Shown in pieces: positions 8,729-16,602 of a DNA stretch of 60,014 nt (positions are counted from its first letter, which is position 1; the number at the start of each line of letters is the position of its first letter). A program made the position numbers and the translations under genes. Source of the DNA: Paenibacillus terrae (GTDB taxonomy: Bacteria > Bacillota > Bacilli > Paenibacillales > Paenibacillaceae); assembly GCF_000943545.1 (NCBI RefSeq), contig NZ_JTHP01000038.1, positions 1 through 60,014 on the forward strand. Reading direction: 5' to 3'. The notes beneath the pieces were generated by a model. That model was not told the origin of the DNA and made no database searches. It saw only the letters and a program-made list of their open reading frames with translations.

Positions 8729-9847
8729 TTAGTTCGTTTGTCCAATTTTAGCTTTGTAAGCAAGGGAATACTGGTCAGCGGCTAAAATCGCATCCAGCAC
8801 ATCGTCCGCCGTTACAGCAAATGGCAGGTTGTGAGCGGTTTCGCCTTCTTTCGTCGCCGCCTGAGCTACACGGTACAGATCCTCGCGGGAGGCTTCCTGG
8901 AGCTTGACGTCCTCCAGTGTGACGGGCAGATCCAGCTTCAGATAAAAATCGATATACCGTTCCACTTCGGCCAAAGGTCTTTTTTCCAGCGCAAGCTGTA
9001 CCAACGTACCGAAAGCCACCTTCTGACCATGCGTCAGATGATGAATATCCCCTTCCAGCACGGTAAAACCGTTGTGTATCGCATGTGCGCCTGCCAAGCC
9101 ACCACTTTCGAATCCTAGCCCACTCAGCAGCGTATTAGCTTCCACCACTGCTTCAAGCGCAGGTGTAACCACTTTGCGCTTCACGGATTCATAAGCTTGC
9201 AGTCCGTAATCGAATAGAACCTCTTCGCACTTGGCCGCAATCGCTTCGGCTGCCAAGGTTGGCAAGCCACCAGCCATCGTTGTAGCCCGAGCCTCGATAA
9301 CCGCTCGAGCTTCAATCCATGTTGCCATCGCATCCGCAATGCCAGAAGAGAGGAACAATGGCGGTGCTTGGGAAATAACCTTCGTGTCAACCAGGATCAA
9401 GCTTGGATTTTTACTGAAAAAAGAATACGTATCAAATGCGCCCTCATCCGTGTACAAGACAGATAGCGCACTGGTCGGAGCATCCGTAGAGGCTGTCGTT
9501 GGAATAATCACAACCGAGGAACCTAGCACCTCATTAACCGCCTTGGCAGTATCCAGCGTCTTGCCGCCGCCTACACCAATGACAATATCGACATGCCCGC
9601 TTCGTCCCTGATCAGCAATACGGTTCACTTCATTTTTGGACGCTTCCCCTTGAAACTCCACCTTTACCGAAGCAAGCCCCGCTTGTTCCAGACTTTTCAC
9701 TACCCGGTCGGCTGCGATACCCCATACCAGCTTGTCAGCAATAACCAGAGCAGTATGACCTAATGGCTTGACATATTCACCCGTTTTATCAATCACATTT
9801 TTCCCTTGCACATATTTACCCGGACTAATAAATACCTTTTCACTCAT
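8729..9847 (-). CDS. gldA: Glycerol dehydrogenase, iron/zinc-containing
   Basis: NAD-dependent oxidation of glycerol to dihydroxyacetone; member of the dehydroquinate synthase-like family. [13 protein letters not shown] is the NAD-binding loop; the metal ligands fit the Asp in [10 protein letters not shown] and the histidines in [11 protein letters not shown] and [12 protein letters not shown]. Length is 372 residues, normal for GldA. The ATG at 9847 follows GGAAGGGAGAG. It lies 36 bp downstream of bioB with no terminator between them, so read-through from the biotin-regulated promoter is likely; it has its own terminator. Confidence 0.88.
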   Translation of the reverse strand: MSEKVFISPGKYVQGKNVIDKTGEYVKPLGHTALVIADKLVWGIAADRVVKSLEQAGLASVKVEFQGEASKNEVNRIADQGRSGHVDIVIGVGGGKTLDTAKAVNEVLGSSVVIIPTTASTDAPTSALSVLYTDEGAFDTYSFFSKNPSLILVDTKVISQAPPLFLSSGIADAMATWIEARAVIEARATTMAGGLPTLAAEAIAAKCEEVLFDYGLQAYESVKRKVVTPALEAVVEANTLLSGLGFESGGLAGAHAIHNGFTVLEGDIHHLTHGQKVAFGTLVQLALEKRPLAEVERYIDFYLKLDLPVTLEDVKLQEASREDLYRVAQAATKEGETAHNLPFAVTADDVLDAILAADQYSLAYKAKIGQTN

Positions 9848-9883
9848 CGTTCAACTCTCCCTTCCAAGTTTGTACAATTCCTA

Positions 9884-10891
9884 TTATACGGCTGAAAGGG
9901 CACACATCTCAATTTCAAACCCCAGATCTTCAATCATTTGATGATCGGCTGTGACTTCTTGTCCATCTGTCGTTAAATAATCGCCTACGAAAATCGAGTT
10001 GGCTGCATACAGGGATAAGGGTTGCAGTGTTCCCAAATTCAGCTCCCGTCCGCCTGCGACACGAATTTCCTTGGATGGACAAATGAACCGAAACAGCGCC
10101 AGTACCTTTAATGCTCTGATCGGAGATGTGCGCTTTGTTCCTTCCAGCGGGGTTCCGGGGATCGGATTCAGGAAGTTAACCGGAATGGAGTCGGCACCGA
10201 GTTCTCGTAACGCATAACCCATTTGGACAATTTCCTCATTCGTTTCCCCCATTCCGATAATCACGCCGGAGCAGGGTGACATCCCGTGAGATTGAGCCAT
10301 TTTAACCGTTTCGACACGTTGGTCGTATGTATGTGTGGTTGTAATGGACGGATAGTTGGCCTTGCTCGTATTTAAATTGTGATTGTAACGATGGACTCCC
10401 GCCTCTGCCAACCGGCGGGCCTGATCTGCTTTAAGAATCCCCAGACACACACAAATTTTAAGTGGCATCGTACTGGTAATTTCCTGTACCGCCTCAATTA
10501 CCTGATCCAGCTCTTGATTGGTTGGGCCCTTACCGGAAGCTACGATACAATATGTACCTGCTTTCCTCGCTAACGCTTCACGGGCTCCGGCCAGCAGAGA
10601 CTCCTTGTCCAGCATACTGTATTTGCTGACAGGTGCCGTGGATACGATGGATTGTGAGCAATAGCCGCAATCCTCCGGGCACAGACCGCTTTTGGCATTC
10701 ATAATCATGTTGAGTTTTACCTTTTTACCGTAAAAATGATGACGCACATGAAATGCAGCTTGCATAATCGGTAAGATTTCCTCATTGTCCGCTTCCAGCA
10801 CCGCCAATCCTTCTTCCAGCGTCAAATTGCTGCCGTGGATCGCTTTTTCTGCCAGCGAGTACCAATCCGTAACCTCATTGGACCATTTCAT
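9884..10891 (-). CDS. bioB: Biotin synthase
   Basis: Radical-SAM enzyme that inserts sulfur into dethiobiotin. The 4Fe-4S CxxxCxxC motif is CPEDCGYCSQ (about residues 68-77), and YNHNLNTSKANYP and NFLNPIPGTPL are conserved BioB stretches. At 335 residues it has the usual length. AGGGAGG precedes the ATG at 10891. No other bio genes are in view, so the rest of the pathway must be elsewhere or biotin may be partly imported. A near-perfect BirA operator lies 70 bp upstream. Downstream gldA probably shares the transcript. Confidence 0.95.
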   Translation of the reverse strand: MKWSNEVTDWYSLAEKAIHGSNLTLEEGLAVLEADNEEILPIMQAAFHVRHHFYGKKVKLNMIMNAKSGLCPEDCGYCSQSIVSTAPVSKYSMLDKESLLAGAREALARKAGTYCIVASGKGPTNQELDQVIEAVQEITSTMPLKICVCLGILKADQARRLAEAGVHRYNHNLNTSKANYPSITTTHTYDQRVETVKMAQSHGMSPCSGVIIGMGETNEEIVQMGYALRELGADSIPVNFLNPIPGTPLEGTKRTSPIRALKVLALFRFICPSKEIRVAGGRELNLGTLQPLSLYAANSIFVGDYLTTDGQEVTADHQMIEDLGFEIEMCALSAV

Positions 10892-10960
10892 ACTTTGTAC
10901 CTCCCTAATTTAAATGAGCATGTAAACAGATACGTTTCTCAGGAGAAATTCCCTTTTTAA

Positions 10961-10994
10961 TTGTCAACCAAATTAATTTATAATAGGTTGACAA
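10961..10994. promoter_or_regulatory. BirA (biotin repressor) operator upstream of bioB
   Basis: Perfect 9-bp inverted repeat TTGTCAACC / GGTTGACAA with a 16-bp AT-rich spacer, the layout of the Firmicute BirA box. The spacer holds a TATAAT/TATTAT-like -10, so the operator covers the promoter of the leftward bioB gene. Biotin-dependent repression is inferred from the known B. subtilis BirA system. Confidence 0.85.
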
Positions 10995-11044
10995 TGATAC
11001 AGACATCATATCAATTCATGTCTTATGTGTAAAGAAGCCAAAAT

Positions 11045-11081
11045 CAAAAAAAGCGGCCCTCTATCGTTCAAGGGTCGCTTC
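11045..11081 (-). terminator. Intrinsic terminator of the CNNM/CorC gene
   Basis: Minus-strand hairpin AAGCGACCCT ... AGGGCCGCTT (one G-U pair) followed by TTTTTTTGA, 42 nt after the stop codon. Confidence 0.85.
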
Positions 11082-11122
11082 AAGGATTATTCAATTATAG
11101 AATGTCTACTCTTTTTTCTGAT

Positions 11123-12445
11123 TTACGAGACTCCGGCTTCCTCCATAAGGATTGGCTGCTTCAACAGCCGAATACGTGAAATCCGCTTGTTCTCGATTTC
11201 TTCTACAACGAACTGACAACCTTCAAATTCTACAGACTGACCCGGCTGTGGCGGGATGACCTCAACATGCGAGTACAGCCAGCCCCCTACTGTATCATAA
11301 TCCTCATGATCCAGATTCAGTCCAAAGCGATCATTCACTTCATCAATTAACAGCATACCGTCAATGGAAAATTCCTCGTCATTAATCTGCTCACAACCCG
11401 GACGCTCCTGATCGAACTCATCCTGAATTTCACCAACGATCTCTTCCATAATATCCTCCAGCGTCACCATACCTGAGGTACCACCGTATTCATCAATCAG
11501 AATCGCAATTTGTGTCTTGCTACGCTGCATGCGTTTGAGCAAATCGCTAATTTGCGTAGATTCAGGAACGGCAAGAATCGGGCGGATCATCGTACGGGTA
11601 TCCAGTTTGTTTGCCCGCAGAAGATCCTTAATATGGATAAAGCCGATAATATGGTCCTTGTCATCGGCACAGATTGGATAACGCGTTCTCATGCTTTCCG
11701 TCGCAATCGCGAGATTTTCCTCTGTGGACTCATTGCTGTACAGACAAATCATCTCGGTACGCGGAATCATGATTTCCCTGGCGGTCGTGTCGGTAAAATC
11801 AAATATATTATCAACAAGCGCCAATTCCGTATTATCAATTAGTCCGCTCTTATTGCTTTCTTTCATCAGAATGCGTATTTCATCCCCCGTATGAGCGGAA
11901 TCGTCATATTCAGATACCGGCTCCAGACGGAATAAACGCAGCAGGCTGTTCGCCATGCCATTCAACGCCCATATGAATGGATACATCAGCTTGTAAAACC
12001 AAGTCATCAGCATGGCCGAATACAGCGTAATGGTTTCAGCTTTACGAATGGCTATTGTTTTGGGCGCCAATTCACCCAGCACAATATGCAGAATCGTAAT
12101 CACAATAAATGCAATGACCACGGCAGTACCGTGTACATATACCGGTCCTAGCCCGGCGGCGGTAAATACAGGTTCGATCAAATGTGCAATGGCCGGCTCT
12201 CCGATCCACCCCAGTCCCAGCGAAGCCAGTGTAATGCCCAACTGGCAGGCAGACAGATAAGCGTCCAAATTGTGTAACATATTCGCGGCATATACAGCTT
12301 TTTTGTTACCCGCCTCTACCAATGCTTCAATACGGCTGCTTCTGACCTTCACCATTGCAAATTCTGCAGATACAAAAAAACCGTTTAATAATACTAATGC
12401 AAAAACAATAAATAAGTTAAACATACTCGGTAAAGGGTCACTCAA
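11123..12445 (-). CDS. CNNM/CorC (hemolysin C-like) transporter with CBS pair
   Basis: Membrane protein of the CNNM/DUF21 family. Residues 1-190 form the DUF21 membrane domain (FNLFIVFALVLLNGFFVSAEFAMV; ACQLGITLASLGLGWIGEPA; AVVIAFIVITILHIVLGELAPK). Residues about 215-335 form two CBS domains (FDFTDTTAREIMIPRTEM; IAILIDEYGGTSGMVTLEDIMEEIVGEIQDE), and the C terminus is a CorC_HlyC domain. Family members are linked to Mg2+/Co2+ efflux; the old name hemolysin is misleading. Length is 440 residues. The start is a TTG at 12443-12445 with GGGGAG only 4-5 nt upstream, which is unusual; a strong orphan AAGGAGG lies about 40 nt further up, beside a possible leader ORF. Confidence 0.88.
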   Translation of the reverse strand: MSDPLPSMFNLFIVFALVLLNGFFVSAEFAMVKVRSSRIEALVEAGNKKAVYAANMLHNLDAYLSACQLGITLASLGLGWIGEPAIAHLIEPVFTAAGLGPVYVHGTAVVIAFIVITILHIVLGELAPKTIAIRKAETITLYSAMLMTWFYKLMYPFIWALNGMANSLLRLFRLEPVSEYDDSAHTGDEIRILMKESNKSGLIDNTELALVDNIFDFTDTTAREIMIPRTEMICLYSNESTEENLAIATESMRTRYPICADDKDHIIGFIHIKDLLRANKLDTRTMIRPILAVPESTQISDLLKRMQRSKTQIAILIDEYGGTSGMVTLEDIMEEIVGEIQDEFDQERPGCEQINDEEFSIDGMLLIDEVNDRFGLNLDHEDYDTVGGWLYSHVEVIPPQPGQSVEFEGCQFVVEEIENKRISRIRLLKQPILMEEAGVS

Positions 12446-12467
12446 TATGCTCCCCGTCAGCCGTCAT
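12438..12467 (-). other. Possible 9-codon leader ORF overlapping the transporter start
   Basis: ATG ACG GCT GAC GGG GAG CAT ATT GAG TGA ends by overlapping the TTG start of the CNNM/CorC gene, so translation could be coupled. An unusually good AAGGAGG lies 17 nt upstream of this ATG, and 5 nt before an in-frame CTG. Other Mg2+ transporter genes are known to use short leader ORFs, but this one is only suggestive. Confidence 0.25.
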
Positions 12468-12754
12468 TACGGCAGACAGGCGCACCTCCTTCGGATAGTT
12501 TCATCATAGACAGAACGATAACACATCATAAGCAGCGTCAACTTCCCAACACATTCACTCCTTCCGGCTTTTACAAGCCATATTTTCGCATGAATGACGA
12601 AGCCATTCATCAGCTTATATTCAATTATATAGTTATACACTACACAGTCAATCCGCAAGGTATGTCAGAAAAATCGGCTAACGCGGTCATTTTGACCGAA
12701 AATCGCCATTTTCCGCCTTTACCACAAGGGAAGCTACTATATTTGAGAAAGAAT

Positions 12755-12789
12755 ATAAATAAAATAAATCCCCCGCCGTAAGGCAGAGG
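12755..12789 (-). terminator. Intrinsic terminator of cwlJ-gerQ
   Basis: Minus-strand hairpin CCTCTGCC-TTAC-GGCGGGGG followed by ATTTATTTTATTT, 31 nt after gerQ. The rest of the 12446-12819 gap holds the upstream region of the CNNM/CorC gene, including a palindrome CGGTCA-TTT-TGACCG at 12683-12697 of unknown role. Confidence 0.75.
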
Positions 12790-12819
12790 ATTGGGGAATA
12801 AACTATATATATGAAGACA

Positions 12820-13281
12820 TCAGCGAACCGGGGACGAGCCCGGATTACCCATGACGCCAGGATATTGGTACAACAGCGGCTCATCAAAAGTCGCATAGTC
12901 CAGATTCACCATCAACAGAATGGTGCGTCTTCCAGTAGAAGGATCACTGATAATAATGTGGTCACGACCAGCCGCTTCCAAAATACCCTTGAAAATTTTT
13001 GCGTTCCATTCCCGGTTATTTTCATAGGTCATATAAAAAGTACCTGTTTTGCCCAGATTCAGACGCAAAATATTTTCAATATAAGATTGCTCATATTGTG
13101 GAGTCTGAGTCTGTACCACTGTGCCAGTCGGTGTCATTGCGCTACCACTATTGACTTGAAGGGGAAAGCCGCTCATGGGCTGCATGGGCTGCATGGTTCC
13201 CATTGGAGCCAACCTAGGCCATTCGGGAAACCCGCCGCCAGCAGGATAAGAGACAGGACGGTAAGCTTGCTGTGAAATCAT
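12820..13281 (-). CDS. gerQ: Spore coat protein GerQ
   Basis: GerQ is a spore coat protein needed for CwlJ function and is cross-linked by transglutaminase in B. subtilis. The first about 60 residues are rich in Pro, Gly, Met and Gln and low-complexity (MGTMQPMQPM). The conserved C-terminal domain (about 65-145) begins QSYIENILRLNLGKTGTFYMTYE and contains GILEAAGRDHIIISDPSTGRRTILLM. Length is 153 residues. The ATG at 13281 has AGGAGG upstream. It lies 52 bp downstream of cwlJ on the same strand, so the two are probably one sporulation-stage operon. Confidence 0.93.
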   Translation of the reverse strand: MISQQAYRPVSYPAGGGFPEWPRLAPMGTMQPMQPMSGFPLQVNSGSAMTPTGTVVQTQTPQYEQSYIENILRLNLGKTGTFYMTYENNREWNAKIFKGILEAAGRDHIIISDPSTGRRTILLMVNLDYATFDEPLLYQYPGVMGNPGSSPVR

Positions 13282-13333
13282 TTTAATTCCTCCTAAAATG
13301 GTTTTAAATCATCCACACTCATGTTGTTTCGCG

Positions 13334-13756
13334 TTAATAGACGGCAGGGCAATCCTGTGCAGTTGGACTAAAGAAGCAATGGGCCTTGTAACGGCCGGTG
13401 TTAGTCTGGTTATACCAGGTATCCGGACAGTCCCCGGAAGGTCTGAAAAACCACAATGCATTCGAAGCCGGGCGAATCTTTTCCCCATTAATGACACGCC
13501 GGGCAAGACGAATGTCACGGTCACGGGCTCTTTGATAAAAGTACCCCTTTTGGGTAGCTTCAAATCCGCCGGGACTTTGAAACACCATGTCATTCATGAG
13601 GCGAATTCCCTGAAAATCCAGACAATTGGCCAAAATCCGATTAACACCGACATTGCCGACCATGAGCATTCCCTGCTCCCCTTCTCCTTCGGCCTCTGCT
13701 CGCATAAGCCGGGCCAGTGTCCTTACATCCTCTGAGTTGACATTAATAACAGCCAA
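13334..13756 (-). CDS. cwlJ: Spore cortex-lytic enzyme CwlJ
   Basis: Cell-wall hydrolase of the SleB/CwlJ family that degrades spore cortex peptidoglycan during germination; B. subtilis CwlJ responds to Ca-dipicolinate. The LARLMRAEAEGEGEQGMLMVGNVGVNR stretch near residue 14 holds the expected catalytic Glu; ALWFFRPSGDCPDTWYNQ and GRYKAHCFFSPT are conserved. Like B. subtilis CwlJ it has no signal peptide. The start is a TTG (13754-13756) behind AAGGAGGGG. Length is 140 residues. It is the first gene of the cwlJ-gerQ pair. Confidence 0.94.
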   Translation of the reverse strand: MAVINVNSEDVRTLARLMRAEAEGEGEQGMLMVGNVGVNRILANCLDFQGIRLMNDMVFQSPGGFEATQKGYFYQRARDRDIRLARRVINGEKIRPASNALWFFRPSGDCPDTWYNQTNTGRYKAHCFFSPTAQDCPAVY

Positions 13757-13842
13757 CGTCTCCCCTCCTTACTGCTCAATCATATATCGTATCGTATGGT
13801 ACAAATGCCCAATGGGTGACAGCGACAGCAAAAAAAATAGAC

Positions 13843-13870
13843 AAAAAAATAGCCCCGAAATTCGGGACTA
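13843..13870 (-). terminator. Intrinsic terminator after the SDR remnant
   Basis: Minus-strand hairpin TAGTCCCGAATTTCGGGGCTA followed by TTTTTTTG. It lies 59 nt beyond the stop codon of the decayed SDR gene and was probably its terminator; it may now end the DUF2500-like transcript. Confidence 0.8.
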
Positions 13871-13928
13871 TCCTACAGTAACGTATCCTTATATAAAAAT
13901 TAAGTTCGCCCATGTTCAGCCTAATTTT

Positions 13929-14217
13929 CAGGGCTTATAAATCATTTTTCGCGTCATGCCGCCATCTACAACCAGATTCGTGCCTGTAACAAAGTCGTTG
14001 CCGGACTGGGTCAAATACAGACACGCCCGCGCGATGTCGGCAGGAATTCCCACTCGACCGGATGGATGCTGCTGATGGTCTTCGAGGCGTAGTTGACCCG
14101 GATTCCATCCTTTCCTAGCGATATGGCCATCGCGTGTGTAAGGGCTGCAATGGCTCCTTTGGACGCCGCATAGGCTTCAGGGGCTGCCCATGAATGAATG
14201 GGAGAATAAGCTGCTGT
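13929..14217 (-). pseudogene. Decayed short-chain dehydrogenase (SDR) gene, 3' part
   Basis: Minus-strand translation gives AAYSPIHSWAAPEAYAASKG with the catalytic YxxxK, then AIAALTHAMAISLGKDGIRVN. After that the usual NxxxPG segment is missing and the frame breaks. The SDR end continues in another frame as GRVGIPADIARACLYLTQSG, then NDFVTGTNLVVDGGM and a stop at 13929. The N-terminal Rossmann half (about 150 residues) is absent: homology begins right at the stop codon of the upstream DUF2500-like gene (14218). This indicates at least two deletions. Not functional. Confidence 0.8.
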
Positions 14218-14613
14218 CTACATTTTAACCTGTTCCAAGCTATAGCGATTGAGACGCTGGAACCCGATGTACCGTGTACCCTGAAAGGTAAGCCGCCCCT
14301 CATCTCCCTCGGCACATTGACCATATTCTTCCCCGCTCACCTTAAACTCCATCCGGTCGCCACTCTCCACCTCGAAGGTTACATAATAGAAAGTATAGGT
14401 ACGAGTCCCTTGTTCCTCCTGCCGCCTCTGTTGGAGATGTGTCCTTCTGGCCGTAATTCGGGAACCGACCGTCAATACAGGCTGCCTTTTATTCCGGCTC
14501 CATTCCATGACTTCCTTGCCCGCAGACAGTACGACAATACCCAACACGACTACGAAAAATACGGGCAGTACCGTACCCAGCCAATCGAACATCCATAATG
14601 ACTCAAATCCCAT
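14218..14613 (-). CDS. DUF2500-like membrane-anchored protein
   Basis: One N-terminal membrane segment (WLGTVLPVFFVVVLGIVVLSAG) is followed by a soluble domain whose strands TFYYVTFEVESGDRMEFKVSGEEYG and GRLTFQGTRYIGFQR match my recollection of the DUF2500 family; function unknown. The ATG at 14611-14613 has GAGAGGAG 8 nt upstream, better than the in-frame start nine bases earlier. Length is 131 residues, normal for the family. Its stop codon is exactly where the SDR remnant begins, so the end of the gene may be a deletion junction; the C terminus after YSLEQVKM could be altered. Confidence 0.65.
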   Translation of the reverse strand: MGFESLWMFDWLGTVLPVFFVVVLGIVVLSAGKEVMEWSRNKRQPVLTVGSRITARRTHLQQRRQEEQGTRTYTFYYVTFEVESGDRMEFKVSGEEYGQCAEGDEGRLTFQGTRYIGFQRLNRYSLEQVKM

Positions 14614-14740
14614 GCACCGCACTCCTCTCCGCCAGGCATTCCACAGGGAAACAGCCGGGCATCCTCACATGACCTAAGCTTTCTGTAATAGTATATGTAC
14701 GTTCCTGCCCAAATTTGATAGCAACCCTCAAGAACGCCAA

Positions 14741-14769
14741 GAGCCTCCACGGAATGATCCGGGAGGCTC
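14741..14769. terminator. Strong hairpin without T-run
   Basis: GAGCCTCC and GGAGGCTC arms with an inner CGGA/TCCG pairing form a nearly perfect stem, 33 nt after the small Cys-rich gene (minus strand). There is no clear T tract, so it may be a weak terminator or an mRNA 3' stabiliser. Confidence 0.5.
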
Positions 14770-14801
14770 AACATATGGCGATATCAGAATGATGCATCTG
14801 T

Positions 14802-14984
14802 TTATACATGTACAAGCTGGAGATAACGTTGTGTTTCATCCAGTACTTCATTTTCTTCTGTTTCGGCGTAACGTTCTGCACACTGCTTACAATCCTCTTC
14901 AGTCGTGCAACCGTAGGCATCCTGGCAAGTGTAACAAAATTGAAGGTAGTATTGGGTTAACATATGATCCTGATTCGCTCTCAT
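14802..14984 (-). CDS. Small Cys-rich protein, 60 residues
   Basis: Not recognised. MRANQDHMLTQYYLQFC starts the protein, followed by four more cysteines (CYTCQDAYGCTTEEDCKQCAE), a C-x2-C...C-x5-C-x2-C pattern that could bind zinc or an iron-sulfur cluster. The second half is acidic. The ATG at 14982-14984 follows AGGAG with 8-nt spacing; an in-frame GTG nine bases earlier is too close to that site. It is a single gene between the DUF2500-like gene and the Ycf48-like gene, all on the minus strand. Confidence 0.7.
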   Translation of the reverse strand: MRANQDHMLTQYYLQFCYTCQDAYGCTTEEDCKQCAERYAETEENEVLDETQRYLQLVHV

Positions 14985-15077
14985 GATTATCACTCCTATC
15001 GTTGTTTACAGGTTCAGTATAACAGCGGCTCATCCGATAGATTGTGATTTTTTTCACATATTGTCGTATAAAATTTA

Positions 15078-15167
15078 AGTTTTTTAAAAATAAAACGCCC
15101 TGTGCCTCTTTCCTGTATCTGCATGGCCTTTTGAGGACGTGCAAAATTAGGAAAAAAAGCACAGGGC
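15078..15167 (-). terminator. Terminator candidate with long loop
   Basis: Perfect 9-bp arms GCCCTGTGC (15097-15105) and GCACAGGGC (15159-15167) are separated by 53 nt and followed on the minus strand by GTTTTATTTTT. It lies just after the stop of the Ycf48-like lipoprotein gene. Confidence 0.5.
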
Positions 15168-15185
15168 AATCGCTCTGGTGAAGGG

Positions 15186-16436
15186 CTATAGGATCCTCCA
15201 GTTGGCACCGCCATCCGTCGTTTTAAGTAACAGTGATTTCTTGTCGTCCAATCGTTCCAGAAGCAGCCACCCTACCGTAGAAGAAGCGAACCGGAGCTTG
15301 ACCGATCGCGGGTAATCCTCTAGCTTCGATGGCAATACTTTGCTGCCAGTAAGGGTTGTCCACGTCTTGCCCCCGTCCATCGTTCGCTTCACTCCGGTTG
15401 GGGTTACGATCCACCCTTCCTTATCATTTAGAAAAGTGCGGCCGGGAATAACGGAGTTTCTTTTACTGGTCAGCCCCAAAGACACATTGTTCCATTGCAT
15501 GCCTGCATCATCAGTAAACAGTCCGCTATACTTTGTACCGCTGTCTAAATAACAGAGAACAGGAATCCAATACGAGGAACTATTTCCTTTAAAAGACTGC
15601 GGAGCTTCGGCTTCTGCTTGAGGACAACCCTGCATCTTGCTGGCTACCGGGGTCCAAGTCTTCCCTTGATTCGAAGTCTTATAAAGCTTAACTTTGCTAT
15701 CCAGATTAATCGCAACAAAACCCTGCTTGTTGCCATCAAAGCTCATTCCTGCCATGCTGCCCTGATCGGGCAGGCCCGAGCTTGACTCATTGGATGACAT
15801 GCCAGAACTTTGCGCAACCTTCTTCCATGTGGCCCCTCCATCAGTGGTATGATACAACAACTTTTGTTGATCCTGCTCATTCAGGTTTGTAGACGCCATA
15901 ATCCATCCGGTAGATGGATTTACATATTGTATCGCGCTCACATGCTCCCCGCTTGGGAGCGCTGAAATATCCCAGCTTTGTCCCCCATCAGCGGTTCTGA
16001 GGATGACGGTTGCGGTTTTGTCCAGATTTTGACGGACAACCCATCCATGCCGGGAATCGGTAAAGCTAATATCCTTCCCATATCCAAGCTTGTCTTGAAA
16101 TTGAACGTTTTCGGAAGGAGAAATATTATTCCAGGTATTTCCACCATCATGCGTATAATAGAGCCGAAGCTCATTACGAGTAACTCCCCAAACGAAACCT
16201 TTGGTATTATCAATCAGATGGAAATCAGCTATTCGTGTCTGAACTACATATTTGGCATTGGGATCGCCCACCTTCGGCGTCAATGGTGGATTAATAGTTA
16301 TCGTTTGTCCCTGGTCATCCGGTTCCTCAACCGGAGGTTTGGTTACGGTTTCTGCGGGTTCGGAAGAACAGCCAGCCAGCAGGATACCTGTCAGCAGCAA
16401 TACTCCCCCCAGGAGCGCACGCCAGCGCAGTTTCAT
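15186..16436 (-). CDS. Ycf48/BNR-repeat lipoprotein
   Basis: Secreted lipoprotein: MKLRWRALLGGVLLL then LTGILLAGC, a lipobox with Cys at about residue 22. After a Pro/Thr-rich linker the protein is a beta-propeller of Asp-box (BNR)/Ycf48-like repeats: YTHDGGNTWNN, RTADGGQSWDI, HTTDGGATWKK, KTSNQGKTWTP, FTDDAGMQWNN, RTMDGGKTWTT and KTTDGGANWRI. Such proteins are often binding or assembly factors rather than enzymes, so the function is open. The ATG at 16434-16436 has GGGAGG 8 nt upstream; the frame extends further but without a site. Length is 416 residues. Single gene. Confidence 0.8.
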   Translation of the reverse strand: MKLRWRALLGGVLLLTGILLAGCSSEPAETVTKPPVEEPDDQGQTITINPPLTPKVGDPNAKYVVQTRIADFHLIDNTKGFVWGVTRNELRLYYTHDGGNTWNNISPSENVQFQDKLGYGKDISFTDSRHGWVVRQNLDKTATVILRTADGGQSWDISALPSGEHVSAIQYVNPSTGWIMASTNLNEQDQQKLLYHTTDGGATWKKVAQSSGMSSNESSSGLPDQGSMAGMSFDGNKQGFVAINLDSKVKLYKTSNQGKTWTPVASKMQGCPQAEAEAPQSFKGNSSSYWIPVLCYLDSGTKYSGLFTDDAGMQWNNVSLGLTSKRNSVIPGRTFLNDKEGWIVTPTGVKRTMDGGKTWTTLTGSKVLPSKLEDYPRSVKLRFASSTVGWLLLERLDDKKSLLLKTTDGGANWRIL

Positions 16437-16542
16437 ATAAAGATCCTCCCTCGATGGCATGCGGTAATCCCGTGCCACAACCTTATCTGAAACAGAATTA
16501 TACCATAAACGACCTTATGTGACACTTTTCGCGCACTCATAC

Positions 16543-16588
16543 AAAAAAACCGGTCACCCTCCACATAAGTGCAGGATGCCGGCTTTTT
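16543..16588 (-). terminator. Intrinsic terminator of the permease gene
   Basis: Minus-strand hairpin with CCGG...CCGG arms and inner CATCCTGCAC/GTGGAGGGTG pairing, followed by TTTTTTTG, starting 14 nt after the permease stop codon; A-rich on the other side too, so possibly bidirectional. Confidence 0.85.
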
Positions 16589-16602
16589 AACATTCAGACA
16601 AA

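Noticed and set aside
12467..12658. 63-codon minus-strand ORF upstream of the CNNM/CorC gene
   Set aside because: Composition is not protein-like and no ribosome site precedes it; only the short leader ORF at its end was kept as a possibility.
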